This document shows, piece after piece, positions 1-5,210 of a stretch of DNA of 8,995 nucleotides (within the stretch, counting starts at the first letter, position 1; each line of letters starts with the position of its first letter). The notes beneath the pieces were generated by a model that saw only the letters and a list, made by a program, of their open reading frames with translations, had not been told where the DNA came from and made no database searches. The stretch comes from Flavobacteriales bacterium (GTDB taxonomy: Bacteria; Bacteroidota; Bacteroidia; Flavobacteriales_D; Crocinitomicaceae): NCBI GenBank assembly GCA_009926905.1, contig RFNX01000575.1, positions 1 to 8,995 on the forward strand, read 5' to 3'. The position numbers and the translations under genes were made by a program.

Positions 1-60
1 TTTGTAGGTTTTAGTTTACCAATTATTATTTTGGAACGAAATCTAATATGAATTGTAATT

Positions 61-414
61 TCAACTTATTTCCAATTCGATTGAAGGGTCCCAAAACACT
101 GTTTTGAAGTCTTGAATTTGATCGTTTTCTATAACAATATTTTCGCTTTCTAAACTTTCCTGCATTCGTGTTGGTGTAGGAAAGTGCATTTTCCCCGTCA
201 ATAATCCGTTTCTGTTTACGACTCTGTGTGCCGGAATTTCCGGATTGGAATGTGCTGCATTCATTGCCCAACCGACCATTCTAGATGAACGTTTTGCACC
301 CAAGTAATTAGCTATAGCTCCATACGAAGTTGCGCGTCCTTTTGGAATTAATTTTACGACTTCATAAACCTGTTCGAAGAAATCTTTATTTTTATTATTC
401 AAGGAAGTAACCAT
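61..414 (-). CDS. Alkyltransferase-like (ATL) protein, MGMT family without the catalytic cysteine
   Basis: A 117-residue protein with the DNA-binding fold of O6-alkylguanine-DNA alkyltransferases. The family landmarks are visible: PKGRATSYGAIA (residues 24-35, with the helix-turn-helix tyrosine Y31), the arginine finger in SSRMVGWAM (R45) and IPAHRVVNRNG (60-70). The PCHR cysteine that accepts the alkyl group is replaced by alanine (A62), as in ATL proteins. Known ATLs bind O6-alkylguanine, flip the base and flag the lesion for nucleotide excision repair instead of repairing it directly. The ATG at 414 is chosen because a TATATTTG promoter box lies at 426-419. An upstream TTG at 462 would add 16 unrelated hydrophobic residues and put the promoter inside the gene. 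The length is normal for a stand-alone ATL. It lies downstream of hppA on the same strand, separated by a terminator and a palindrome, so it is probably a separate transcription unit. Confidence 0.9.
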   Translation of the reverse strand: MVTSLNNKNKDFFEQVYEVVKLIPKGRATSYGAIANYLGAKRSSRMVGWAMNAAHSNPEIPAHRVVNRNGLLTGKMHFPTPTRMQESLESENIVIENDQIQDFKTVFWDPSIELEIS

Positions 415-418
415 ACAG

Positions 419-426
419 CAAATATA
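419..426 (-). promoter_or_regulatory. Bacteroidota -7 promoter box (TATATTTG) for the ATL gene
   Basis: TATATTTG on the minus strand matches the Bacteroidota sigma-A -7 consensus TAnnTTTG exactly. Its last G is 5 nt before the A of the ATG at 414, so transcription would begin at or next to the start codon. No convincing TTTG -33 element lies at the expected 19-20 nt spacing (AAAG is found there), so the promoter is incomplete on this evidence. Confidence 0.55.
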
Positions 427-472
427 TTGGAATAGTAGCAATAATACTTTTGGGAACGACAAAATAATTTTG

Positions 473-490
473 AATTCGCCGCGGCGAATT
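473..490. repeat. Perfect 18-bp GC-rich palindrome, copy 1 (intergenic)
   Basis: AATTCGCCGCGGCGAATT is a perfect inverted repeat with a 9-bp half-site and no loop, GC-rich in the middle of AT-rich DNA. Sixteen of its bases (475-490) recur exactly at 622-637, inside the 3' end of hppA. This copy lies between hppA and the ATL gene, about 47-64 bp upstream of the ATL -7 box. It could be an operator, a chromosome-wide protein-binding motif or a small palindromic repeat element. I do not recognise it as a named family. Confidence 0.6.
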
Positions 491-528
491 AATGCTTATT
501 TTTTGATTGAAAAAGTTGAAGCAAAGAA

Positions 529-557
529 AAAAGCCACTCGAATTTCAAGTGGCTTTT
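529..557 (-). terminator. Rho-independent terminator of hppA
   Basis: A 10-bp perfect stem, AAAAGCCACT (529-538) pairing with AGTGGCTTTT (548-557), closes a 9-nt loop. Read on the minus strand it begins 19 nt after the hppA stop codon and ends in a run of six T (532-527), as expected of an intrinsic terminator. The A-tract on the other side would let it work in both directions, but no plus-strand gene ends here. Confidence 0.85.
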
Positions 558-576
558 CAATTATTTCAGCAATGAA

Positions 577-1839
577 TTAGTGTTTTTTACAGCAATCTTT
601 TTTGCATTCTCCACCTTTTCCTTCGCCGCGGCGAATTCCATTTTCGTCGTAATGAGACATACACATTGCTTTTTCTTCTGCTGAACAACCTTTTTCGTCG
701 CACATTTTAGCACATTCGTCTTTAGTCATTTTTGAACATTTAGACATGTCACATTTCATTTCTTTACCGTGGCAAGAAGCTTCACTATGACATTCTTTTT
801 TGTCGCCTTTGCAATGACCTGATTGCGCAGAGTGACAATTTTCTTTGTCTTTACAAGTAGATGGATCACATTTTCCTTCGTGCTTCATTTCACATTTAGT
901 TCCACATCCAGCTTCTTTTTCAGAAGCAGCTCCGCTACCTAAGATTGGTGCGATAACCAAACCTATCAAACAAGTTAATTTGATTAAGATGTTCATTGAA
1001 GGACCTGAAGTATCTTTAAATGGATCACCAACTGTATCTCCAGTTACTGCAGCTTTGTGCGCATCAGAACCTTTGTAAGTCATTTCACCGTTAATTTCAA
1101 CACCTGCCTCAAACGATTTTTTAGCGTTGTCCCAAGCACCACCTGCGTTGTTTTGGAAAACTGCCCAAAGAACACCAGATACTGTAACACCTGCCATATA
1201 ACCACCTAACATTTCAGCGATTAACTGATTGTTATCTCCGTAAACTAATTTACCTAAAAGTACGATAGCGATTGGGAAACCAATCGTCATAACTCCTGGC
1301 AACATCATTTCACGTAATGCAGCTTTAGTAGAAATTTCAACACATTTACCATATTCAGGTTTTCCTGTACCTTCCATGATTCCTGGGATTTCTTTAAACT
1401 GACGACGCACTTCATAAACCATGTCCATTGCCGCTTTTCCCACTGAATTCATTGCTAATGCAGAGAATACAACTGGAATCATACCACCTACGAATAACAT
1501 TGCTAATACAGGCGCTTTAAAGATGTTGATTCCGTCAATTCCTGTGAATGTTACATAAGCAGCAAATAAAGCCAATGAAGTCAATGCAGCAGAAGCGATT
1601 GCGAAACCTTTTCCAGTTGCAGCAGTTGTATTACCAACTGAATCTAAAATATCTGTACGTTGACGTACTTCTTTTGGTAATTCACTCATTTCAGCGATAC
1701 CACCCGCGTTATCAGAAATTGGTCCGAAAGCATCGATTGCTAATTGCATAGCCGTTGTAGCCATCATTGCAGAAGCAGCCAAAGCCACACCGTAGAAACC
1801 AGCTAAAGCGTAAGTTGACCAAATCGCAGCAGCAAACAA
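577..1839 (-). CDS. hppA: Membrane proton pyrophosphatase, C-terminal part, with Cys-rich tail (frameshifted gene)
   Basis: This is the 3' portion of hppA, in a different frame from the 5' portion. The TTG at 1839 is only where a start could be called; the true start is at 3134. The rejoined protein (577-3134 plus one base) is 852 residues. This part carries the second half of the pyrophosphatase core: AIDAFGPISDNAGG, the cation-site motif GNTTAATGKG (Ala 505 and Gly 508 in the rejoined protein, the pair found in K+-dependent enzymes), GGAWDNAKK, and the active-site segment HKAAVTGDTVGDPFKDTSGP before the last membrane helix (ILIKLTCLIGLVIAPIL). The core ends near residue 732. A 120-residue tail (DNA 939-580) with 17 Cys and 7 His follows; I know of no such tail in the characterised enzymes. 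Membrane pyrophosphatases have both termini on the non-cytoplasmic side, so the tail is probably periplasmic (inference). Confidence 0.93.
   Translation of the reverse strand: MFAAAIWSTYALAGFYGVALAASAMMATTAMQLAIDAFGPISDNAGGIAEMSELPKEVRQRTDILDSVGNTTAATGKGFAIASAALTSLALFAAYVTFTGIDGINIFKAPVLAMLFVGGMIPVVFSALAMNSVGKAAMDMVYEVRRQFKEIPGIMEGTGKPEYGKCVEISTKAALREMMLPGVMTIGFPIAIVLLGKLVYGDNNQLIAEMLGGYMAGVTVSGVLWAVFQNNAGGAWDNAKKSFEAGVEINGEMTYKGSDAHKAAVTGDTVGDPFKDTSGPSMNILIKLTCLIGLVIAPILGSGAASEKEAGCGTKCEMKHEGKCDPSTCKDKENCHSAQSGHCKGDKKECHSEASCHGKEMKCDMSKCSKMTKDECAKMCDEKGCSAEEKAMCMSHYDENGIRRGEGKGGECKKDCCKKH
580..939 (-). other. Cys/His/Lys-rich C-terminal extension of HppA
   Basis: This segment encodes the last 120 residues of the pyrophosphatase, beginning at GSGAASEKEAG just after the final membrane helix. 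I count 17 Cys, 7 His and many Lys, Glu and Met. The first half has scattered C-H and C-x(3-7)-C pairs such as ENCHS, GHCKG, KECHSEASCHG. The second half (tail residues 63-93) is more regular: C-x4-C-x7-C-x3-C-x4-C-x7-C, including the segment MTKDECAKMCDEKGC. It ends in CKKDCCKKH. The composition suggests metal binding (Zn, Cu or Cd) or a disulfide-rich periplasmic knot; neither is proven by the sequence. Codons match the rest of the gene and the frame is open throughout, so it is not an artefact of the frameshift at about 1841. Confidence 0.8.
622..637. repeat. GC-rich palindromic repeat, copy 2 (inside the hppA tail)
   Basis: TTCGCCGCGGCGAATT is identical to 475-490. Here the perfect palindrome is 14 bp (622-635). 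It lies in frame in hppA and encodes I-R-R-G-E in the segment DENGIRRGEGKGGE, the only stretch of the tail's second half with neither Cys nor His for 17 residues. This looks like a repeat unit inserted in frame into a tolerant part of the protein, but a chance shared motif cannot be excluded. Confidence 0.55.
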
Positions 1840-3134
1840 TAAACTGTAGGGAAAGTTGAAATCATACCTGTAGCTAAACCTGCGATAACGTTTGTTCCAG
1901 CTCCAGTAGATGATTTTTGAACGATTTTCAAAACTGGTTTCGTACCTAAACCTGTGTAATATTCTGTTACCGATGAAATTGCTCCACCAACAAATAATCC
2001 GATTAATGAAGCGTAGAATACACGCATTGAAGAAATTTCTTTAATATCTTCACCGAAGAAATCCATGTTCATTTTTGCTGGTAACATCCAAGTTACTAAA
2101 CCAAAACAAGCAACAGCAGTCAAAGCAATAGATACCCAGTTTCCTAAATTTAAGGCACCTTGTACTTGTTTTTCTTTCGCATCGTTACTTGAAATACGTA
2201 CTAACATTGTTCCTACTATAGAGAAAATAATTCCAAAACCTGCGATTGCCATTGGTAATAAGATTGGTCCGATTCCACCGAATTTATCTTCAATTTTACC
2301 ACCTTCTTGAGCTTGAATCAAATAGTTTCCAAGTACCATTGCAGCCAATACAGTTGCTACATAAGAACCAAATAAATCAGCACCCATTCCAGCAACGTCA
2401 CCTACGTTATCACCTACGTTATCAGCGATAGTAGCAGGGTTACGTGGATCATCTTCTGGAATACCAGCTTCAACTTTTCCAACTAAATCCGCACCAACAT
2501 CAGCAGCTTTTGTGTAGATACCACCACCAACACGTGCAAATAATGCAATTGATTCAGCACCTAAAGAGAAACCAGCTAAAGTTTCCAAAACGATTGTCAT
2601 CAACTCAGTTGGAGTTTTCATTTCACCATTAAGCATAGCCGATTCCCATTTTCCACCCATGAAGAAGTGGAAGAAGAAGATGAAAAATGCAGTTAAACCT
2701 AATACCGCTAAACCAGCAACTCCTAAACCCATAACTGTACCACCACCGAAAGAAACTTTCAATGCTTGTGGTAAACTAGTACGTGCAGCTTGCGTTGTTC
2801 GAACGTTTGTTTTTGTTGCGATTTTCATCCCCATATTTCCTGCCAATGCAGAGAAAAAAGCTCCGAAAATGAAAGCAACTATAATTAAAATGTGTGTTGT
2901 AGGAACTACAAACGAAATTCCTGCCAAAACAACACTTGCAATTAGCACGAAAACTGCCAAAAGTCTATATTCTGCTTTAAGGAAAGCAAGCGCTCCTTCG
3001 TAGATGTAATCTGAAATTTCTTTCATTTTTCCATCACCTGCGTCTTGTTTCAATACCCAAGCTCTCTTCATTGCCATAAATAGCAATCCGATAATCGCCA
3101 TTACAATTGGCACATAAATCATCATTGATTCCAT
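1803..3134 (-). CDS. hppA: Membrane proton pyrophosphatase, N-terminal part (K+-dependent, F. johnsoniae type; frameshifted gene)
   Basis: HppA couples hydrolysis of pyrophosphate to two phosphates with ion export across the inner membrane. The 5' part shows the hallmark motifs: RVGGGIYTKAADVGADLVGK (201-220, with the D-x7-K-x-E site at D212/K220/E222) and EDDPRNPATIADNVGDNVGD (227-246, Mg-PPi-binding aspartates). Using family numbering, the coupling Glu is absent from helix 6 (D253 is followed by G256 and A260) and a Glu lies in helix 5 seven residues before the R of FARVGGG (E194). That is the layout described for F. johnsoniae H+-pumping enzymes, so H+ is the likely ion. The native frame holds to about residue 431 (ISTFPTV); the last 12 residues here are out of frame, caused by one missing base at 1841-1847. 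The start at 3134 lies about 30 nt after a good promoter. Confidence 0.94.
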   Translation of the reverse strand: MESMMIYVPIVMAIIGLLFMAMKRAWVLKQDAGDGKMKEISDYIYEGALAFLKAEYRLLAVFVLIASVVLAGISFVVPTTHILIIVAFIFGAFFSALAGNMGMKIATKTNVRTTQAARTSLPQALKVSFGGGTVMGLGVAGLAVLGLTAFFIFFFHFFMGGKWESAMLNGEMKTPTELMTIVLETLAGFSLGAESIALFARVGGGIYTKAADVGADLVGKVEAGIPEDDPRNPATIADNVGDNVGDVAGMGADLFGSYVATVLAAMVLGNYLIQAQEGGKIEDKFGGIGPILLPMAIAGFGIIFSIVGTMLVRISSNDAKEKQVQGALNLGNWVSIALTAVACFGLVTWMLPAKMNMDFFGEDIKEISSMRVFYASLIGLFVGGAISSVTEYYTGLGTKPVLKIVQKSSTGAGTNVIAGLATGMISTFPTVYCLLLRFGQLTL

Positions 3135-3169
3135 ACTGATTTGTTAATTTATTTAAAATATTTAGCGCG

Positions 3170-3201
3170 CAAAAGTAGGTTATTCTGTTAACCTATGCAA
3201 A
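3170..3201 (-). promoter_or_regulatory. Bacteroidota promoter of hppA (TTTG-N20-TACTTTTG)
   Basis: On the minus strand a TTTG -33 element (3201-3198) is followed after 20 nt by TACTTTTG (3177-3170), a full match to the Bacteroidota consensus TTTG-N17-23-TAnnTTTG. The predicted transcript starts near 3165, giving a leader of about 30 nt that is A/T-rich and lacks a Shine-Dalgarno sequence. This is the best promoter in the window. It makes hppA a unit separate from the thioredoxin gene upstream. Confidence 0.8.
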
Positions 3202-3298
3202 TTCAGTTTATAAAAAATGATTTTAGTTGTTTTTTTCTTGATTCGAATAACGATATTGTTGTATGTAAAATAAGGTTTGAATCAAAGTAAAAGACTTA

Positions 3299-3595
3299 TC
3301 ATAAGAATTTTGAAATTTTACCTTTCAAAGTTTGTAATGGAAAAGCGCCACTTTCTCTCCAAAGTTTTTCGCCTTTTTTGAATAACATAAATGTAGGAAC
3401 TCCACGAATTTGAAATTGATCTGCAATTGCTGGATTTTTGTCCACATCGATTTTTAGAATTCGGATTTTTTCTCCCATTTCTTTTTTCAGTTGATCTAAA
3501 ATCGGATGCATTGTTTTACATGGTCCACACCAAGTTGCATGAAAATCAACCAATGTTGGAACGTCAGATGCTACTATGTCTTTAAATTTTCCCAT
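3299..3595 (-). CDS. Thioredoxin family protein
   Basis: A 98-residue cytoplasmic single-domain thioredoxin, a general thiol-disulfide reductant normally recycled by thioredoxin reductase. It has the redox motif WCGPCK (C23 and C26), the preceding LVDFHATW strand, the buried-Asp region ILKIDVDKNP, and the cis-proline loop RGVPTF (P67) facing the active site. There is no signal peptide. The start MGKF at 3595 is chosen because TACTTTTG at 3607-3600 sits 5 nt upstream; the alternative ATG at 3610 would lie upstream of the promoter box and add only five residues. It is slightly shorter than E. coli TrxA (108 residues) at the N-terminus. Neighbours do not indicate a specific partner, though it lies directly upstream of a pyrophosphatase with a Cys-rich tail. 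Confidence 0.93.
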   Translation of the reverse strand: MGKFKDIVASDVPTLVDFHATWCGPCKTMHPILDQLKKEMGEKIRILKIDVDKNPAIADQFQIRGVPTFMLFKKGEKLWRESGAFPLQTLKGKISKFL

Positions 3596-3599
3596 GAGA

Positions 3600-3607
3600 C
3601 AAAAGTA
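3600..3607 (-). promoter_or_regulatory. Bacteroidota -7 box (TACTTTTG) for the thioredoxin gene
   Basis: TACTTTTG matches TAnnTTTG exactly and is the same octamer as in the hppA promoter. Its G is 5 nt from the A of the ATG at 3595, the same spacing as at the ATL gene, so a leaderless mRNA is predicted. No clear TTTG is found at -33; a TTTTG at 3619-3615 is too close. Confidence 0.5.
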
Positions 3608-3663
3608 CAATAAGCAAAATGGAAGTTATGTAACTAAAATTAATTTGAAGTGGAAAGAAAGAA

Positions 3664-4275
3664 TCAAATTCCAAGTTCTCTTTCCCAATAGTCATTTAAT
3701 AGAACCACTAATTTTCTAGACATATTGTTATAGAATCGTTTGGTGCGATAACCTCCAATCCAATTTATTCCACGTATAGCATTTGTAACAAAAATTTCAT
3801 CTGCGGCTAATAAATTTTGAGGAAGAATAGTGCATTCATATACCTTTATATTGTTAGCAATTGCAAGATTAATGATTTGCATGCGCATCGTTCCTGCCAA
3901 ACAACCTTCGTCTAGGCCTGGAGTATAAAGTACGCCATTGCTTACAATGAAAATATTACAGGAAGATGTTTCTAAGATGTTTCCTTTGTCGTTAGATAAA
4001 AACAAATCATCAAGGCCTTTTTCTTTTGCTGCAAGAGCTGCCATGACATAAGGCAGCCCAGCTTTCGTTTTGTAATTAGATAAAAAATTCTTTTGAAGTT
4101 TAATATCTTGGTAAATGTCTACTTCCAGTCCTTTTGCATTTAACTCAAAGTGATTGACTTCATAAGGATAAACTTCTATGTAATACGTACAATCATTGGA
4201 TTCCGGTAAATAGGCTCCACCTGTTACTCTATCTAATGACATGCGACACCTTCCTCCTTCGGTGATATTTGACAT
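3664..4275 (-). CDS. Class IV PLP-dependent aminotransferase, C-terminal part (frameshifted gene)
   Basis: This is the larger 3' part of an aminotransferase split by a frameshift. The true start is at 4523 and the rejoined protein is 286 residues, a normal length for the family. It holds the fold-type IV PLP site: the Schiff-base lysine in LSNYKTKAGLPYV (K69 here, about K152 rejoined), the cofactor glutamate in NILETSSCNIF (E102, about E185) and the phosphate-binding turn TPGLDEGCLAGTMR. The family includes branched-chain aminotransferase (IlvE), 4-amino-4-deoxychorismate lyase (PabC) and D-amino acid aminotransferase. The sequence does not let me choose with confidence; PabC-like or a general class IV enzyme is plausible at this length. 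The ATG at 4275 is an internal methionine (M84), not the native start. Confidence 0.88.
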   Translation of the reverse strand: MSNITEGGRCRMSLDRVTGGAYLPESNDCTYYIEVYPYEVNHFELNAKGLEVDIYQDIKLQKNFLSNYKTKAGLPYVMAALAAKEKGLDDLFLSNDKGNILETSSCNIFIVSNGVLYTPGLDEGCLAGTMRMQIINLAIANNIKVYECTILPQNLLAADEIFVTNAIRGINWIGGYRTKRFYNNMSRKLVVLLNDYWERELGI

Positions 4276-4523
4276 TCGTAGTAATTCAATGATTTTTTCC
4301 TCAAAAATGCAGGCGTATAAAAAGATGCCGTTCTCATTTTGATGACTTTTGCGCCTTCCAACATTCTTTTCACATGATTTTCAATGTTCAATGGTTTTCC
4401 TGCCATTATACGAATGCTTTCAAACACACCGTCGCCGTATAAATGACCTCTATTTCCTGGGTGAATAGTTGGAGCGTCTGCTGTTAAAATTGAACCGTTG
4501 TTGTTGACGAAAAGTGTTGCCAT
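4233..4523 (-). CDS. Class IV aminotransferase, N-terminal part (frameshifted gene)
   Basis: This 5' part encodes the small N-terminal domain of a class IV aminotransferase, with the typical HLYGDGVFESIRIMAG segment (27-42) and HVKRMLEGAKVIKM (50-63). After TPAF the frame is lost: the remainder is unrelated to the family, while the next frame reads F-E-E-K-I-I-E-L-L-R-M and runs into the downstream part. One extra T in the T5 run at 4307-4303 (minus strand) restores one continuous frame. The start ATG is 2 nt after the rhomboid stop codon, so the two genes are probably co-transcribed and translationally coupled. No promoter is visible between them. Confidence 0.88.
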   Translation of the reverse strand: MATLFVNNNGSILTADAPTIHPGNRGHLYGDGVFESIRIMAGKPLNIENHVKRMLEGAKVIKMRTASFYTPAFLRKKSLNYYECQISPKEEGVACH

Positions 4524-4525
4524 AA

Positions 4526-5146
4526 TTAAAAAATCGAATGAAAAAACGCCGTTCCTTTACTTGGATCTAATAGCAAAATAAATAAAATTCCGAAAAAAGC
4601 TCCTCCAATATGTGCGTCGTGAGCAATACCGGTATTTCCTCTTTTCATCATAAAATATTCAAATGCTAAATAAAGTGGTCCAAATATATAAGCTCGAATA
4701 GGAATTGGTAGAAAAAGAAAAAATATTTCCATTTTTGGGTTCCAAATAATTGCTGCAAAAATCACAGCTGAAATCGCTCCTGAAGCTCCCAAACTTCTAT
4801 ATTGTCCGTCTTGGTATTTAATAAATGGATAGATTTCAGAAAAAGCAGCACCTAAAATATAAAGCAAAGCAAAATTTATCGTTCCAAGTTGCCAGCCATA
4901 AGCAGCAATGAGTTGTACTTCAATTAATGAACCCAAATAATACAATGAAACCATATTGAAAATCAAGTGCATTAAATTTTGATTAAAATCTTGATGGATG
5001 AGCACTGAACTAATCAATCGGTAATATTCGTTATGATGTTTAATGCGATACGGATCGAACAATAATTGTTCTTTCAATCTTGGATTTTTGTCCGCTGAGA
5101 ATGAAACAATTACGGTTATTCCAATTATTATTAACACTAAACTCAT
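4526..5146 (-). CDS. Rhomboid family intramembrane serine protease
   Basis: A 206-residue polytopic inner-membrane protein of the rhomboid family, which cleaves transmembrane substrates within the bilayer. Catalytic features are all present: HLIFNM in the second core helix (H60 and N64, oxyanion-stabilising in GlpG), SLGASGAIS with the nucleophile S122, and AHDAHIGGAFFG with the catalytic H179. It has an N-terminal hydrophobic helix (2-15) and about six helices overall, the basic bacterial form without a cytosolic domain. Substrate is unknown. It is the first gene of a likely two-gene unit with the class IV aminotransferase. The start at 5146 is the only reasonable ATG; no strong promoter match lies in the 64-bp divergent spacer on this strand. 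Confidence 0.93.
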   Translation of the reverse strand: MSLVLIIIGITVIVSFSADKNPRLKEQLLFDPYRIKHHNEYYRLISSVLIHQDFNQNLMHLIFNMVSLYYLGSLIEVQLIAAYGWQLGTINFALLYILGAAFSEIYPFIKYQDGQYRSLGASGAISAVIFAAIIWNPKMEIFFLFLPIPIRAYIFGPLYLAFEYFMMKRGNTGIAHDAHIGGAFFGILFILLLDPSKGTAFFHSIF

Positions 5147-5193
5147 TTATCGAACAATTTTTTATAACTTGGGTAAAATTAATTGAACTTATT

Positions 5194-5201
5194 TATATTT
5201 A
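5194..5201 (+). promoter_or_regulatory. Possible -7 box (TATATTTA) for the L,D-transpeptidase gene
   Basis: TATATTTA matches TAnnTTTG at all but the last base and lies 9 nt before the ATG at 5211. A weak -33 candidate, CTTG at 5168-5171, is 22 nt upstream. The sequence is within the 64-bp spacer between the divergent rhomboid and transpeptidase genes. Confidence 0.35.
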
Positions 5202-5210
5202 CCACCTACT

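Noticed and set aside
1..51. Short open frame on the plus strand (FVGFSLPIIILERNLI then TGA), possibly the end of a convergent gene.
   Set aside because: Only 16 codons are visible, they match nothing I recognise, and a stretch this short is open by chance often enough. It may be a gene end, but there is no support. The rest of 1-60 shows nothing.
1838..1850. Programmed -1 ribosomal frameshift in hppA.
   Set aside because: No slippery heptamer in frame, and no known case in this family. A missing base is simpler, especially with two more such events nearby.
2398..2424. Tandem 12-bp DNA repeat (CCTACGTTATCA twice).
   Set aside because: It encodes the repeated DNVGDNVGD active-site motif of the pyrophosphatase, so the repeat is explained by protein conservation.
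2659..3003. Plus-strand open frame of 114 codons (Pro/Lys/Ala-rich) antisense to hppA, and similar antisense frames at 845-1078 and 2065-2310.
   Set aside because: Low-complexity shadows of strongly conserved pyrophosphatase coding sequence, without their own promoter or family resemblance.
3238..3285. Inverted repeat TTGATTC...GAATCAA between hppA and the thioredoxin gene, considered as the thioredoxin terminator.
   Set aside because: Seven-bp AT-rich stem with a 34-nt loop and no T-tract following it on the minus strand.
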